A program made the position numbers and the translations under genes. Shown one piece after another: positions 47,671 to 59,514 of a stretch of 64,000 nt of DNA (positions are counted from its first letter, which is position 1; every line of letters starts with the position of its first letter). The notes below the pieces were generated by a model, which saw only the letters and a program-made list of their open reading frames with translations, had not been told where the DNA came from and did no database searches. Location: contig NC_071343.1 in assembly GCF_027744825.2 (NCBI RefSeq), positions 10,618,366 through 10,682,365 on the forward strand, written 5' to 3'. This DNA comes from Synchiropus splendidus. Its lineage: Eukaryota; Chordata; Actinopteri; Syngnathiformes; Callionymidae.

Positions 47671-47781
47671 GGAGTATCGGATCGTCTTTCGCGACATGCC
47701 CGAGCAGCGAGCCCTGACTGTGTACAGAGGCCTGAAAGCGCCAGAGATCCAGCTGAGTGATGGAGGAGAAAACCTGACCTG
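47671..47781 (+). CDS. Unrecognised possible terminal exon
   Basis: After the acceptor-like CTCCTTTGACAG, an open frame reads EYRIVFRDMPEQRALTVYRG then LKAPEIQLSDGGENLT and a TGA stop. G+C-richer than its surroundings and protein-like. No GT donor clearly joins it to the segment at 47349-47612, so exon pairing is unknown. Lies upstream of col5a2 on the opposite strand. Confidence 0.3.
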
Positions 47782-48974
47782 AGGCAGGCAAAAGTGCATC
47801 GCTGATCTCTGAGTAATGACAGCCCTTCAGAAAGCTATTTATTCAACCGTGTAAGTTTGCAGTTGGTGCAGGACGAGTGACTGCTGCTCCGCCTGCAGTG
47901 ATCTGAGAGGAACTCCACTTCTGTCCAGTTATAAAGCGTCGATGTCAACTTTCATTCGGCCCACCTTCCTCATCGTGCAAGGACTTGTAGCTACAGAGAT
48001 GATCTGTTATGCTCACAGGAAGTTCACAGTCTGACAACACTTTCTGTTTTGACCCTTTTCCCACTTTTTAAAACAAGAATTGACTCGTTCTGATTCTTGT
48101 TTTGACAATGACAAAGCGGGGTTACATGTACAAAAGTAGTTGGTTGTGACAGTTGTGGCTAGTTTTTAGTTTACATAAAATGTTCAAAGCTTCAAGCATG
48201 ATATTCACTTTCGAGTCAAGTTTCGACTGCTTTGATCATGAACCAAGAGGGACTGAAAGACACAAATAGAAAAGTGTTTTTTGGATGCCATTTTAGGTTC
48301 TGGCCATTAAAACTGGTGTTGGAGTGGAGACCGCCAAACATGAAACCAAGACCAAAATGAATGCAGAACACAGAAGCACTACTGTTGGTGAGACAAACGC
48401 AAATTGATTTTGAAAAAACAAACAAACAAAACTGTTTATGCAGTCGCCTTGGAGAGAAAAACACAAGACCTTGGAAATGTCCAAGACTAACTTGAGTGCT
48501 ACCACACTAACTGTGACACAACATTGATCTGACAGCAGCTCATAAAGGCTGGACACAACAATTTTCTGTCTTGTTTTGAAACAGCTAGCAAAGGCAGCCG
48601 GAGTGCAGAGCCAGGACTTGAGTGGTTGTGTTGAGTCCAAGGACTCTGTACTGAGTACTTGTGTGGCAGATGAGCGCTCCGATAAGGGAATGCTACTTTT
48701 CACAGATGTTGAGGTCTTTGGAACATTTGTTTGATGGAAAAGAATAAAAGTAAATGAACAAAAATCAAGCAGATACTGAATGAAAGAAGAAATCAACTTT
48801 AGATAAGATTACAACTCAACTTCTTGAGCACTTGGGTCAGGGCTGTCGATCCAAACCGGTCCTCAAACTGTCGGGGTGGCACAGGTTTTAGTGCCAATCG
48901 ATCACACACTGTTTAACTGTTGAGGTTAGAGTCAAGAGGACTACGACAGGTTGGTGAAGGTGTCCTCCTGACTA
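47782..48974. other. Gene-free flank
   Basis: Nothing recognised. Confidence 0.6.

Positions 48975-49056
<82 letters not shown>
48975..49056. repeat. (AT)n microsatellite
   Basis: About 82 bp of AT repeats. Confidence 0.95.
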
Positions 49057-49062
<6 letters not shown>

Positions 49063-52000
49063 GTATGAAACAAAAACCTGGACCCACTGTGGCCCTTTGT
49101 GGAACAGACTGGGCACCCCTGGTTTGAGTGAACCCCGACATATGAAACATGGAAATCCCTACATTGCCATTTGCTTGAGTAAGGCAGTATTTCTGAAAAC
49201 ACCAACAGGACCATGGAAAACTGAATTCTGGTGAGCTGAGGACCACAGATTGCTCATCATCTCCATCGTGCTATTTCACTTTCAAACCCAGTCTACAGTG
49301 CTCTATGTAGGTGTGAGTAAATGCTGAGTCATGTTCCCTGGAAACTTTTTTTGGTGTGACGACTCAAGACAGTCTCCTTGTTTGGGATTAACGTTGGATT
49401 TGTTCCGTCTTTGGACGGATGTAATGGACTCACGTCTAATGAGAGGGAGTCTTCATCGGGGCTTTACAGCTTCGTGTCTCTCGTGTCCACAGGGCAGTAA
49501 TTCAAGTCTTTGTTTAGCCTCCTTCAGCCAGAGCAGATATACAAGTGTGTACCAAAGAGCTGCGACGGACGGACGGGGGTGGGGGGGGGGGGTCAGTTGG
49601 ACAGTGTTTACACAGGTCCTCTCCTGCAGCAGACTCCGTTTCCCTCCACGTAAATTCATCTGGCTTTGTGTTTACGCGACAGTTGAGCTTTTTCTACTGC
49701 CATCCCAGTAAAAACTGTCAAAACACAGCAGACGGCTGGACGTGCGCTTCGCATGTGGGAGGGGAAAATTTGCACTTTAAAGTAGCACTTGGCGTTCGTC
49801 ATCAGTGTCCTCTACAATTTAGGTCGTCTTGTTAAAACAGAGGTCAGAAAATGTCGACTGAAACAGCGAGCGTCTTTTCTTTCTATTGAAGTAGTCTTAC
49901 ACATATATATAAGCGTTAAAGGACTAAAATACTTAATTGACATTAAAGTTCAATGTTAAGCAGCTAATGTAATATCATCCTTAATATTATATAATAATAT
50001 ATATATTAGTTCATTACCGTAATTTCTGGACTATAAGTCAGGCTAAAGAGCGTCCTGCTGCCAAAATATTGAGCCTTGTCACATTAAACCCATGAAAACA
50101 CAGGCGTTTTTTACCTTTAAGTGCTCAAAATGCACAGTTTTCGCTCGCTGCTGCGCCCATAGATCCGATCCCCTGGAGGACCAGAGACGAGAAGCATCGG
50201 CTGAGACCGGCTGTGGTGTCTGAGCTTTAGACACACAGGCCAAAACAGTGCATTTTGAGCAATGTAATGTAAATAAAAGATGTTAGGAGTTCATGATTCA
50301 AGTTCAGTTTGTTTCATGAGTCTCGAGGAACCTGTTTTCAAAACTAGTTAGAAGTGCTCCTCATGCATTATAAAGCCAGGTGCACCACTGACCTTTCTTC
50401 TTCCCTTTTCTCATGCAAGAATATTTATTTTTTCTTCAAGCTTTTTAAATTTTTTAAATACATTTTTCAGTGAGCGATTCCAATGGGAAATATTGAAATA
50501 TTTCTTGATGTCTTAAAACAAATACTGTCATTGACGTGGATACTAACTAAAACTCAAAACTTTAAATTGCTTTTTAAACATTCATTTCATTGGAAATGAA
50601 TTTATTCATTGGAATAAGTTAACATTCACAGCGCTTCACTTTTTCCCATCCAAAGTCCACACACAGCACCTCATGAAGACAACATGAAAAATAGGCGACG
50701 CTGGTGCATTCAAAGCAAGAAAAGCTTTCTCTATTGGTGCCCGAAGAACTGAAACCCAGAGGTCGCCAGCTCTTTAAGATCATGGTTTTGCCATGAAGCC
50801 TCATATAGACAGGTGTGAGCCTTGTTTAATCGCATGAAATCAACTGGATTCACTGCAGGTGAAGCTGTTTTCAAGGAGCATCAGTGGAAAAAGGACTCAC
50901 CTGTACATGCGATTTCGTAGCGTCTTTCTTCACTTTTTCACCAAAACAAAGAGCTAGCATCCCTGAATTATCACAGGAAGCTTCATTGCTCCGACAGCTT
51001 CAGCACCATATCGTCGCAATGTTGTTTATTTGGAAAAACAACTGAAAACACAGTGACTTAAACACAAAAGCAAAGTCTGGATTGTTTAAAGAGCTGAGCG
51101 TGAATCCCCAGAGACGCGCATGCATTTACACTGTTGCCTTAGCTTACAACTTAGATCAACAGCTCGACACAGGGCTCTGTTGTTCTGTTGTTAGACTTTG
51201 CAAATCCTGAGGGAGCTGCAACGCCGCAGATGTTTGCACAGTCGTTAGTTGTGCTACAACTTCAGGGTTTGTGCATGCAGCACTGTGACTCTCAGACACT
51301 TTCTTCCACGGTTCTGTTCACGTTTTGACTGGATTCTTTCGCCTTGCGCTGATCAGGGTTTCGCTCCCAGACTTTGTCCTTCAATTGAGACTTTGAGATT
51401 TTAAATCCACAGTTTGATTAAGTTGTGCGCTGACTTGGTCTAGTGACAAAATTGAAACATTTAATTCAAACATACCCCCCATTACCAGTAGCAACCTCCC
51501 AGTCCAATTTGACGTCACCAAGGTATGGATGTCCTCATGCTCTTCTTCGAAAGACACCGCTAAAACTCCTATTGGTGTGGGGTATAGCTGTTGTTACAGG
51601 ACACACTTGTTAGTCCAAGTATTCATGTCGCCTTCCAGTTGTGTACAGCCCTAGGAAATTCCTAGTTACGCCCCCTGGTGGTGTCACCTGGTGTAAGCTT
51701 TCTTAGTCGGAAAGTGGGAGAATCCCCCCGAGGATGCAATCCAAGATGGCTTCCATGAACCTAAACAGGGAGTAGAAGTACGCCAACAGAAGCACAGAAC
51801 ACATTCCAACTTGTGTTTCCTTTTCATAATACAAGTAACATGCGACCAAGGCCAGCAGATGCTTTTTTTTCTTTTATTCAATGTCTGGCACCGCATCACG
51901 TACGACAGTTACGGCAGCACAGTATCCCAGCATCTCACTCTCACACAGCTACTATTTTGAATGACGTTCGATTTACATCCAATCTGACTTTCGGCCGGTT

Positions 52001-52475
52001 CAAATCCCGGTCACAAGTTGGATGTAACTTGTACAGGTTTTCTGGTTTCAAATGAATCACGTATTTATCAAGAAGCTGGTTTTATCTGAACAAGGCACGC
52101 GTGACAATAGCTAACCTTCGATAACAGGAATGCACAGAACACGCTTGTGATGTCATATCCCCCCTCCAATGTGCCACTTCTGAAAAAGGTAACTAGCACG
52201 CAGCATCAGACGTGATGGCGAGAGAGGGCTATGAGATAACCATTTTTGCTGTCCTTTGGTTGTTCAGAGTCCTCCATTTGTTTTTTTTTAATTAAGAAAA
52301 TCCAAAAATCATGAGGCTTCATGAAACCCGTATTTTTCAGTCTTTGATTTTTTTTTTTTTTTTTTTGCTTGCGATGAAAAAAAAAAATGCTGTTTTGGTG
52401 ACTGAGAACGAAAGAAATTGCTGAAAGAACTTGGGCCCATGTGACCAACATGTCTACTGGTGGACCTCAGGTCCT
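49057..52475. other. Gene-free flank
   Basis: Has a poly(G) run at about 49574-49591 and a 25-bp fragment of the family A terminus at 52310-52330. No gene recognised. Confidence 0.55.
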
Positions 52476-52600
52476 GTGATCGTTGGTTGGTGAGGCTTCA
52501 TGAAACAGGTTCCTTATTTTCAGACTTCTGTAGGTGGCGCTCTTGGGTTTTAATACTAAAAATGATCATTTGCAATTTTCATAACGGTGTTTTCATTGTA
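52476..52600. mobile_element. Family A element, copy 6 (left half)
   Basis: TTGGTGAGGCTTCATGAAAC then TGTAGGTGGCGCTCTTGG; right half lost. Confidence 0.6.
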
Positions 52601-52793
52601 GATTTAATGCAGATGTGTTGTGTCTAGTCAGCATGTATCAGGTATGTGACTCATGGCTGCTGATACCAGTCTGAATCGCAACAAAAAAATGCCGTCACAA
52701 GAGCTTTGTTGGGTCTTTGAGCTCGGTCTTCATGCCTGTGATGACAAACATAGTAATTTTTGGGTGGTGTATTTTAAAATCCTACCACAAAGC

Positions 52794-53085
52794 TATGGAG
52801 CCCCTAAGAGGACATGACAAAAAAAAAAAAAAAAAAAAGATAGAAGTTTTGCGAGATCTTGCAAAAATAGTATTGCGAGATCTCGCAATACTTTTGCGCT
52901 CTCATCAACAACTCCGAAAAGCAGAACTCTTTCTCACCCCATCTCGCTCCAACCTCACTCACTTGTCGCCATTGAACTCTTAAAGGAACAGTCGCATAAA
53001 CCCAGAACGCGAGATCTCGCAATACTATTTTTGCTGAATCTCACAAAACTTCTCTGTTTTTTTTTGTCCCCTTAGGGGCTCCGTA
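52794..53085. mobile_element. Foldback element F with long inverted repeats
   Basis: About 290 bp. Outer arms GGAGCCCCTAAGAGGAC and GTCCCCTTAGGGGCTCC; inner arms AGAAGTTTTGCGAGATC... and ...AATACTATTTTTGC continue to about 95 bp each, separated by a poly(A)/poly(T) stretch at each arm. The inner arm ends in a perfect 20-bp palindrome, TATTGCGAGATCTCGCAATA (52871-52890). Non-coding. Confidence 0.8.
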
Positions 53086-54389
53086 CGAAGCAGCGAGTTT
53101 GCGTCCCAGCTGTTACAATTATATTTTTATTGCACCCCACATTTTTATGCAAATGCTGGCACTGCATTGCATAACAGGCGTCCATCAGGCACATTACATC
53201 AGGTGATGAAGGGGGGAGGGTTGCAGGGGTTAAGCAACACCTGTTTCAAGGGTCCGTACTCATCAATTGTTTGGAATGTGTTAACCCAACATCCAAAGCA
53301 AAAAATGCATTTTTCCTCATGGCATTAGAAACAAACCTGGAGGAGCAGAAAGCTGGCTGCAAGGTGACAGTACTTTACTGAGGGTGGAGCCATGAATAAG
53401 ACCAGCAGCTTTCACTTCCCCACAGTTGCAGCAGATGCATCTGTGTGTGATTAGAGCTGAACTCCAATAATGGTGAGGCGAGACGTCACGCACGCAGTAC
53501 TTCTCAGAGTACTACTCTCAACTTTACCAAAGTCAAACGTCTCCTTTAAGGTTCCTCTGCTCCAGAACAGGAATGCTTTTTTATCATCTGCACATTTGCA
53601 CTGCGATCCTGCCAACTTCCCTTCAAAATGTCTGCTTTGGCTTCACCATTTTCCAGCTCAGACTCGCAGCAGACATATCCCCACACATTGTGGATTTCAA
53701 TGTTTAGCACAATACAAAGTGTTTCCGCAGTGTTTTCTGCGCCGATGAATGAAGTCAGAAGCACAAGCTTTAACTTGCACTGCAGTGGAACTCCAAATAT
53801 ATCAATACGCTTCTTCAAATTCCACAGGAAGCTGCAGGGAGGAGCTCACGGATAAATGTATTAATTGCTGCTGTGCATGTGAGGACCTGCCTCTTCATGG
53901 ATGATATAAAAAAGGACGAGATTCAGCCTGTTCCTGATCACATGATCAGGAGGAACCAGATGACCTCTAGATTGGTGTCTCAGTCGGGGTATCCTCAGTT
54001 CACACTTGGACCTTGGAGGTTTTCCAGCAGGGAGGGGATCACAAACCAAAGATTACAAGAGAGATTACCGCTTCACTCAGGTATCTGGGCGTCTTCACAC
54101 ACTGAAGTGAGCGCTGAGGAGAGAAAAGCCAGAGCGCCCTGAGAGATGCTGCTGAGCAGCTTTCTATTGATCCACTTTGCCCCTGGACCTCTTCATCGCT
54201 TAAGACAATGTTGTTGGCCTATCAATGCTGCTGCTGAAACAACCTGGGTGTCAAATTACAGGAGTCCCTGGGAAACTGAAGTCATAACATATACTGTAGC
54301 TCAGAAATTGTCATATTGTTCTGCTTCTATCTTAAATCATCGATCCTATATTGTTTTTACAATGGGCACAAGAGTGTGGATTTCGCTCC
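53086..54389. other. Gene-free flank
   Basis: Short open frames only; nothing recognised. Confidence 0.6.
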
Positions 54390-54875
54390 TTAAGCCTTAT
54401 TTATGCCCAATATTACTTCCAGATCCGGAGGCAGACTGAGCTTTCTGTCCATGCTCTGCGTTCACTTCGTCCGTATTTATATATGTTTCCACAAAGCTTT
54501 CGGATAAGGACCAAAAGGAGCAGTACCACTGGAAACCATTGGGTGAGTGCTGCATAACAATGGTGAAAATTCTCTGGCTTCCAGTCGCAATATATTTAAC
54601 GGCCTCATCGACCAACACCTCTGACAACGCTGCCAACGTTTAGTCATTTGTGCATGATGAGGTGTATCATCAGTTCTTCTCCCAGAGTCGCTATGTGTGT
54701 TTTGGAGTTTGTTGTTGTCTTAAACCTTTGATTTTGGGCTGCTCCCCCGGTGGATATATCGGTGAACAGCAACACCAATATGAAAAACCTGTGAAAAAAG
54801 TGTGACATTGTGGCGACACGATTGTTTGAAACAGATAGGTACAATTTCGTACATATTGGGAGCATAAATGGTCCT
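54390..54875. mobile_element. Family C repeat, copy 3
   Basis: Matches 30820-31280 along its length (ATGTTTCCACAAAGCTTTCGG, GCAATATATTTAACGGCCTC, TTTTGGAGTTTGTTGTTGTC, CTGCTCCCCCGGTGGATAT). Confidence 0.6.
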
Positions 54876-54959
54876 TCAGTCCAATATTTTACCTGCTAAA
54901 TGTCTGTCATTGGTGTTGTTTTCTATCCTGATTCATCCAACACAGTTTTGATCTATTAT

Positions 54960-55022
54960 TACCCATTATTTCCCAACTGTGGGACGAATGAAGGACATCT
55001 AATCTAATCTAATCTAATCTAC
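54960..55022 (+). mobile_element. LINE 3-prime tail
   Basis: AACTGTGGGACGAATGAAGG followed by ATCTA(ATCTA)n, the tail form of L2/Maui-type fish LINEs (family from memory). Only the tail is recognisable. Confidence 0.5.
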
Positions 55023-55217
55023 TAGACCAACCCATGTGCTTTCATCATCCTGATGTAGTTCAAACCATGGCCACCTGATGGAGACAAAATGCTTCAAATA
55101 CCGCCCCTGATATGTTTTGACTATCATCATCCTGCATAATCTTGATAAATACAGTGATTTGCCCGACTATCGTTCTTCCCCCTATATTTTACTACAGCTA
55201 AAGGCTTTCTATTGGTA

Positions 55218-55408
55218 GTGATGGGTTTATGAGGCTTCATGAAACTGTGCCTTTATTTCCAGAGCCAACTAGATGCCACTCTTTCCTTCAATACCTTAGG
55301 CTTTGACCGACAATTTCAACAAAATCTCACATCATTTTTAAACCAAGCTCGGCACCTGCTGAGCTCTGAAAATGAGGGCACTGTTTCATGAAGCCTCACC
55401 AGCCCATC
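55218..55408. mobile_element. Family A element, copy 7
   Basis: About 190 bp, TGATGGGTTTATGAGGCTTC to GAAGCCTCACCAGCCCATC. Confidence 0.75.
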
Positions 55409-56940
55409 TATCAGAATGAATTGAATCTTTGACTGCTCTTGTTTCACTTTGTTTCCTTCAGAATCAGTCAGGAAAACGTAATTTCACTCATTTATACAGT
55501 CTGCAATGTGAACACAATTCATAGTTATCTAGAATCATCTGCCTATAAACCTGAACCTGACAGAACCCAGAGATCCAGCTGGATTCTGGACGAGCAACAC
55601 CTCAGAAAAAGTTGGCAGAACGAGGCTGAAAAAAGAGGGTGTGAGCTGTAACCATGTGTAGCGAGAGAAGTCCTCTGATGTGGATTTGTTGAGTCCCGGG
55701 CCTCCTAATCAAAACACACAGCTGAAAGACTCTGTGGCAAAGGGAGCTGTCAGTGTTTAAAGAACACAGAGGAATGAGTGACTAGGGGTTTCCAAGTGTC
55801 ATTTCCTTCAGAGGGACCTGTAATCACTCGACCAACAGTGCTGCCTCAGGGTAGAGCCTCAGGGAGTCGAGCTCGACATCCTGCGCTATCAGCTGGGGAC
55901 GACTGGAAAAGGTCATGTTAGGAAAGTGAGCTTCATCGCTCTCTCACAGAGTTAACGTTTTAATTCCATTCAGATGTTTGAACACCGAGCGCATGGGCGT
56001 TTAAAACTTGAATCTGAAGCCGGTGACAGTTGAGTCATGCAGACTGTCTGCTGAATTTTGGCTACGGTTGGAACGAAAAACATAAAAGAAAAAGGAAAGA
56101 GAGAAAAAAAAAATCAGTTTTTCATTCAACAGAGTGACCATACGGAGAGGATTTAAGGTCACACATTTGGTGTTCGGTCCAGGTTGAGGAAGGAATTATT
56201 TATTTCATTTTTGAAAGCTTTAAAAAAAAAATATATATTTTACAGTTTAGTAGTGTGCAGCTCTTGAAGGGTAAAGTAGAAATGAAAACTGTATTCAATT
56301 GTTGAAGTTCTGCATCCCTCTGCTGGCCAATATTGGCTATTGCATTACTCGATGAATGCATTTTTTCAGGCTCTCAACTTAACTCCTTATGTTATGATTA
56401 TGTCATTTAAAATACATCTTCATATGTTTTATTTGTTTCGAATTTTTCAATTTTTCAAGATTGGATCAATCATAGCTAAAGCTATGAAAGTAAATATAAA
56501 TATATTATGACCAGTGTGACCCATTTGAATTGGACTTTAATAAATGAAGTGCCATCAAATGAGAATGAAGGGTAGCATCCAAAAAAGGTACAAGATGTGC
56601 TTTTGATCTGTCAGATTTACTTCTGTCTCTGTGTATACTGTCATAATGGCGGAGGAATGGACCCAAGTGCGGGAAGTGTTGGTCGACAGAGGACACAGGA
56701 CACAAGATTAAAGAAAGAATGAAGTGCAGACATGACATATACAGTGCATTCACAAATTATTTTCCTGTTATTATTTCCATCCCCTGTTTATTATTAACCC
56801 TACATGTATTAAATGTAAGTCAGTCAGTGCATCTCTCCCATAAGATTCCACATATTATGCTTTGTCGTCCCTCATTTGTCACTGGAGCTTGGACCAGAAG
56901 TTTCTGTTAACACACCATTGTTTAGGCACAATTTGTCACC
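55409..56940. other. Gene-free flank
   Basis: Nothing recognised. Confidence 0.6.
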
Positions 56941-56941
56941 T

Positions 56942-57050
56942 GAACTTCCGGCGCCAAGCTATTAAAAGCGATTGTTTGAGGAGAGCTCGAGGACAGGAAG
57001 TTCTCCTCTGACACACGACAGACATGGAAGAAGAAGGACGAGGATATTTG
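56942..57050 (+). promoter_or_regulatory. Possible small promoter and first exon
   Basis: ACTTCCGG (ETS-type, about 56944) lies 80 bp before ATGGAAGAAGAAGGACGAGG (ATG at 57024), whose nine codons MEEEGRGYL run into TTG|gtgaga. Weak; each signal could be chance. Confidence 0.2.
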
Positions 57051-57290
57051 GTGAGAAGTTTAGACAGCCTGAAGATGAGTGACTTACATTTTTGAATCAC
57101 CTGGAAAAGTCGGTCTCTATCCCTCTCTTTGTTATCATTTCAATCCAGTACGCTTTTGGGCAGGTGATCCTTGTTTTGATAAGTGGAGATGACTTGTCAA
57201 AACAAAGACTGTCAGGAAAACAATTCACAATATTCAGTCAAAGTTAGAGGGTTGAATGGTAGGCACAGCCTCAATGCATTGCCAACGGTG

Positions 57291-57483
57291 GTGGTGGGCT
57301 GGTGAGGCTTCATGATACAGTGTCCTTATTATCAGAGCTCAGAAGATGTCGCTCTCGGTTTAAAAATGATATCAGGTTTCATTGAAAGTGTGGTTGAAAG
57401 CCAAAGATTATAGAGCAGAGAGTGCCACTGAGTGACCTCAAAAATGAGGGCACAGTTTCGTGAAGCCTCACCAGCCAATCACT
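57291..57483. mobile_element. Family A element, copy 8
   Basis: GGTGGGCTGGTGAGGCTTC to GAAGCCTCACCAGCCAATC, about 190 bp; ends 65 bp before family B copy 3. Confidence 0.75.
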
Positions 57484-57548
57484 ACAAAATACCATGATGC
57501 AATGGTAAAAAACATATCACAGTCAGCAAGAGTATAATAGTAATGATA

Positions 57549-58240
57549 CAGTGGTACCTCAGTTAAATTGGAGTTCGAACAAAAATTTGAGATGTTTTTG
57601 CTTCGGATTTCGAACGAAAATCAAGAACTTGAACGCCCCCCAAAAAAGCTGGAAAAAACGTAACGTGCGCGGACCGATCAGCTGACCCACGACACGCTTT
57701 GTTATTGTGTATAACGCAGCCTCTGTATGCAGACGTTAGCTACATTTACTGACTGTTTTTTCTTCATATTGAGGCGTAAAACCTTTCCTGTCTCCGCACT
57801 GGACCGTGGTAGAGTGTCACAGGGGAGGTGCTCGCTCTCCACACCTCCACTCCAGGGTTTGATGTCCTGTTGTGGGCTGGAGCTGGGACAGGGATGACTC
57901 GAGTCTGGGACAGAGTGTGACTTGGTTTATGACTTTGTCACAGCCAAACTGCACAGAAGCGCACATTCAGAGCTGGACATGCACCGGGCACCTCTTCACT
58001 TCTGGAGAGACGTCACTCACTCGGCAACCCCTCCCACATGCAGCGGCCACACACATAGAGGAACAGCGCACCTGCAGCAGACACTCTACATTCACTCATA
58101 CAAAAGACTATTTTAAGGCTTGGAACGCATTATTTCTTATTCCATTAATTATAATGTGAAAAACTGAGTCAGATTTCGAATTAATCGCTTCTCGAACGGC
58201 CGTCTGGAACAGATTGTGGTCGAGAACCGAGGTGTCACTG
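57549..58240 (-). mobile_element. Family B TA-flanked MITE, copy 3
   Basis: 692 bp from CAGTGGTACCTCAG to CGAGGTGTCACTG, TA on both sides, opposite orientation to copies 1 and 2. The fullest copy. Confidence 0.85.
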
Positions 58241-58433
58241 TAATAATAATTGCTGTCATGTTATTACTATCTTCTTTTTCGTCTGTTTCTTTCAATGACA
58301 CTAACATACTATCTTGTGCTTATTCTTGATTTATACTATGCTCTGATTCAGTGTTCACTTGTTGTAGTGAATGTATTAATTCATTTGTTTATTGATGTGC
58401 ACTCTGTCGAAAAAATGACGCAAGAAACAACGG

Positions 58434-58508
58434 TTTTAGAGCAGAGAGTGCCATCTAGTGGACTCTGAAAATGAGGACCTAGTTTCATGAAGCCTTTTCC
58501 ACCCACTG
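58434..58508. mobile_element. Family A element, copy 9 (right half)
   Basis: AGAGAGTGCCATCTAGTGG, then TAGTTTCATGAAGCC and a diverged end. Confidence 0.6.
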
Positions 58509-58734
58509 CTGCTTGAAGGTAACTCAACTATAATATTATATATATATAACGTGTATAGTATTTGCATTCACATCAAAAACAATATTATGATAATTTTTTT
58601 GTTTCTTTCATAGCATCAAATGCAGATTCAGCCTATCAACCAGAGCAAGAAGAAGGAGCGTGTAACGACATCATCATATCACTTCGGACAGCAATAATGC
58701 GGTCAATAATTCAGCAGGGCATTACTCACCTCCT

Positions 58735-59110
58735 CCTCCCCCGCCCCCCCGCACACTCGGAGATGAACCGTGTTTGTTGTCCATCGCTGCTCCGGAGGGG
58801 CAGGTTGGTTCTCCGGAGTCACGTGACCGGGCTCAGCATCCTCCGCAGACTCCGCCAGGCTCGGAACCGTTTCTCCTCCAGGACTCAGTATGGAGCACAA
58901 CCGCTGCTGCTGAGGTCGCAGCTCCCCCCCGTCTCTTCTCATCATCTGCTCCCCCGAATACAGCGCAGGTGAGTCCGCGGACACGCTGGGTGTCGTCATG
59001 CGTAACAAGCGTTTGCAGCGGCGTGTTGCAATATACCCTCGGGGACGGAGACGAGTCGCTTTCTGAGCGGGTTTCCAGCTCTCGCAGGTGCAGTCGCAAG
59101 GACTAAACAC
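58735..59110 (+). promoter_or_regulatory. CpG-rich promoter-like block with E-box GTCACGTGAC
   Basis: Clearly richer in G+C and CpG than its surroundings. Contains a perfect GTCACGTGAC (58818-58827; USF/TFEB-type palindrome) and a consensus donor CAG|gtgagt at 58968/58969. Could be the CpG-island promoter of a gene to the right; strand is suggested only by the donor. Confidence 0.45.
58763..58968 (+). CDS. Candidate first coding exon, unrecognised
   Basis: ATG at 58763 (GAGATGAACC context) opens a frame of 68 full codons to the donor at 58968. It begins MNRVCCPSLLRRGRLVLRS and contains no Asp or Glu, with many Arg, Leu and Ser: the make-up of a mitochondrial targeting peptide, but also of chance translation of GC-rich DNA. 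No match recognised and no second exon found. Confidence 0.25.
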
Positions 59111-59514
59111 GGTCTTTTACCCCCCAAAACACCGCCATATGTAGGTCATTTGTGAGCTGCGTGGAGGCGCGTGAACAGGAGGCGGGGAAGGTCACATAGT
59201 AATGACTCAGCAGTAATGATGACGACGGTGATGGTGAAGACGCTTTGTGTAGAGACCAGCCACATGGTCGCTGAAACCCGAACCCTCCGGGCTGTGTAAA
59301 CACAGAGATCAGGAGCGAGTCCAGGAATCGATTTATGCGGCTCATTTCTTTCAACAAGACGAGGCTGATGCACTTGTCCGAGTCTCGAGTGGGATTTCAC
59401 AACACACACACCGAACTTACGTCCATTTGTTGACGGAAAAAAGCGGAAAATATCGATTTTCTAAAGCAGATAACAGAGATTTCGGAGCAAGAAATACACC
59501 GCATATGTTCCATG

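Noticed and set aside
58703..59110. 135-codon minus-strand frame in the CpG-rich block
   Set aside because: GC-rich DNA with open frames on both strands; no domain, and the good donor is on the plus strand.
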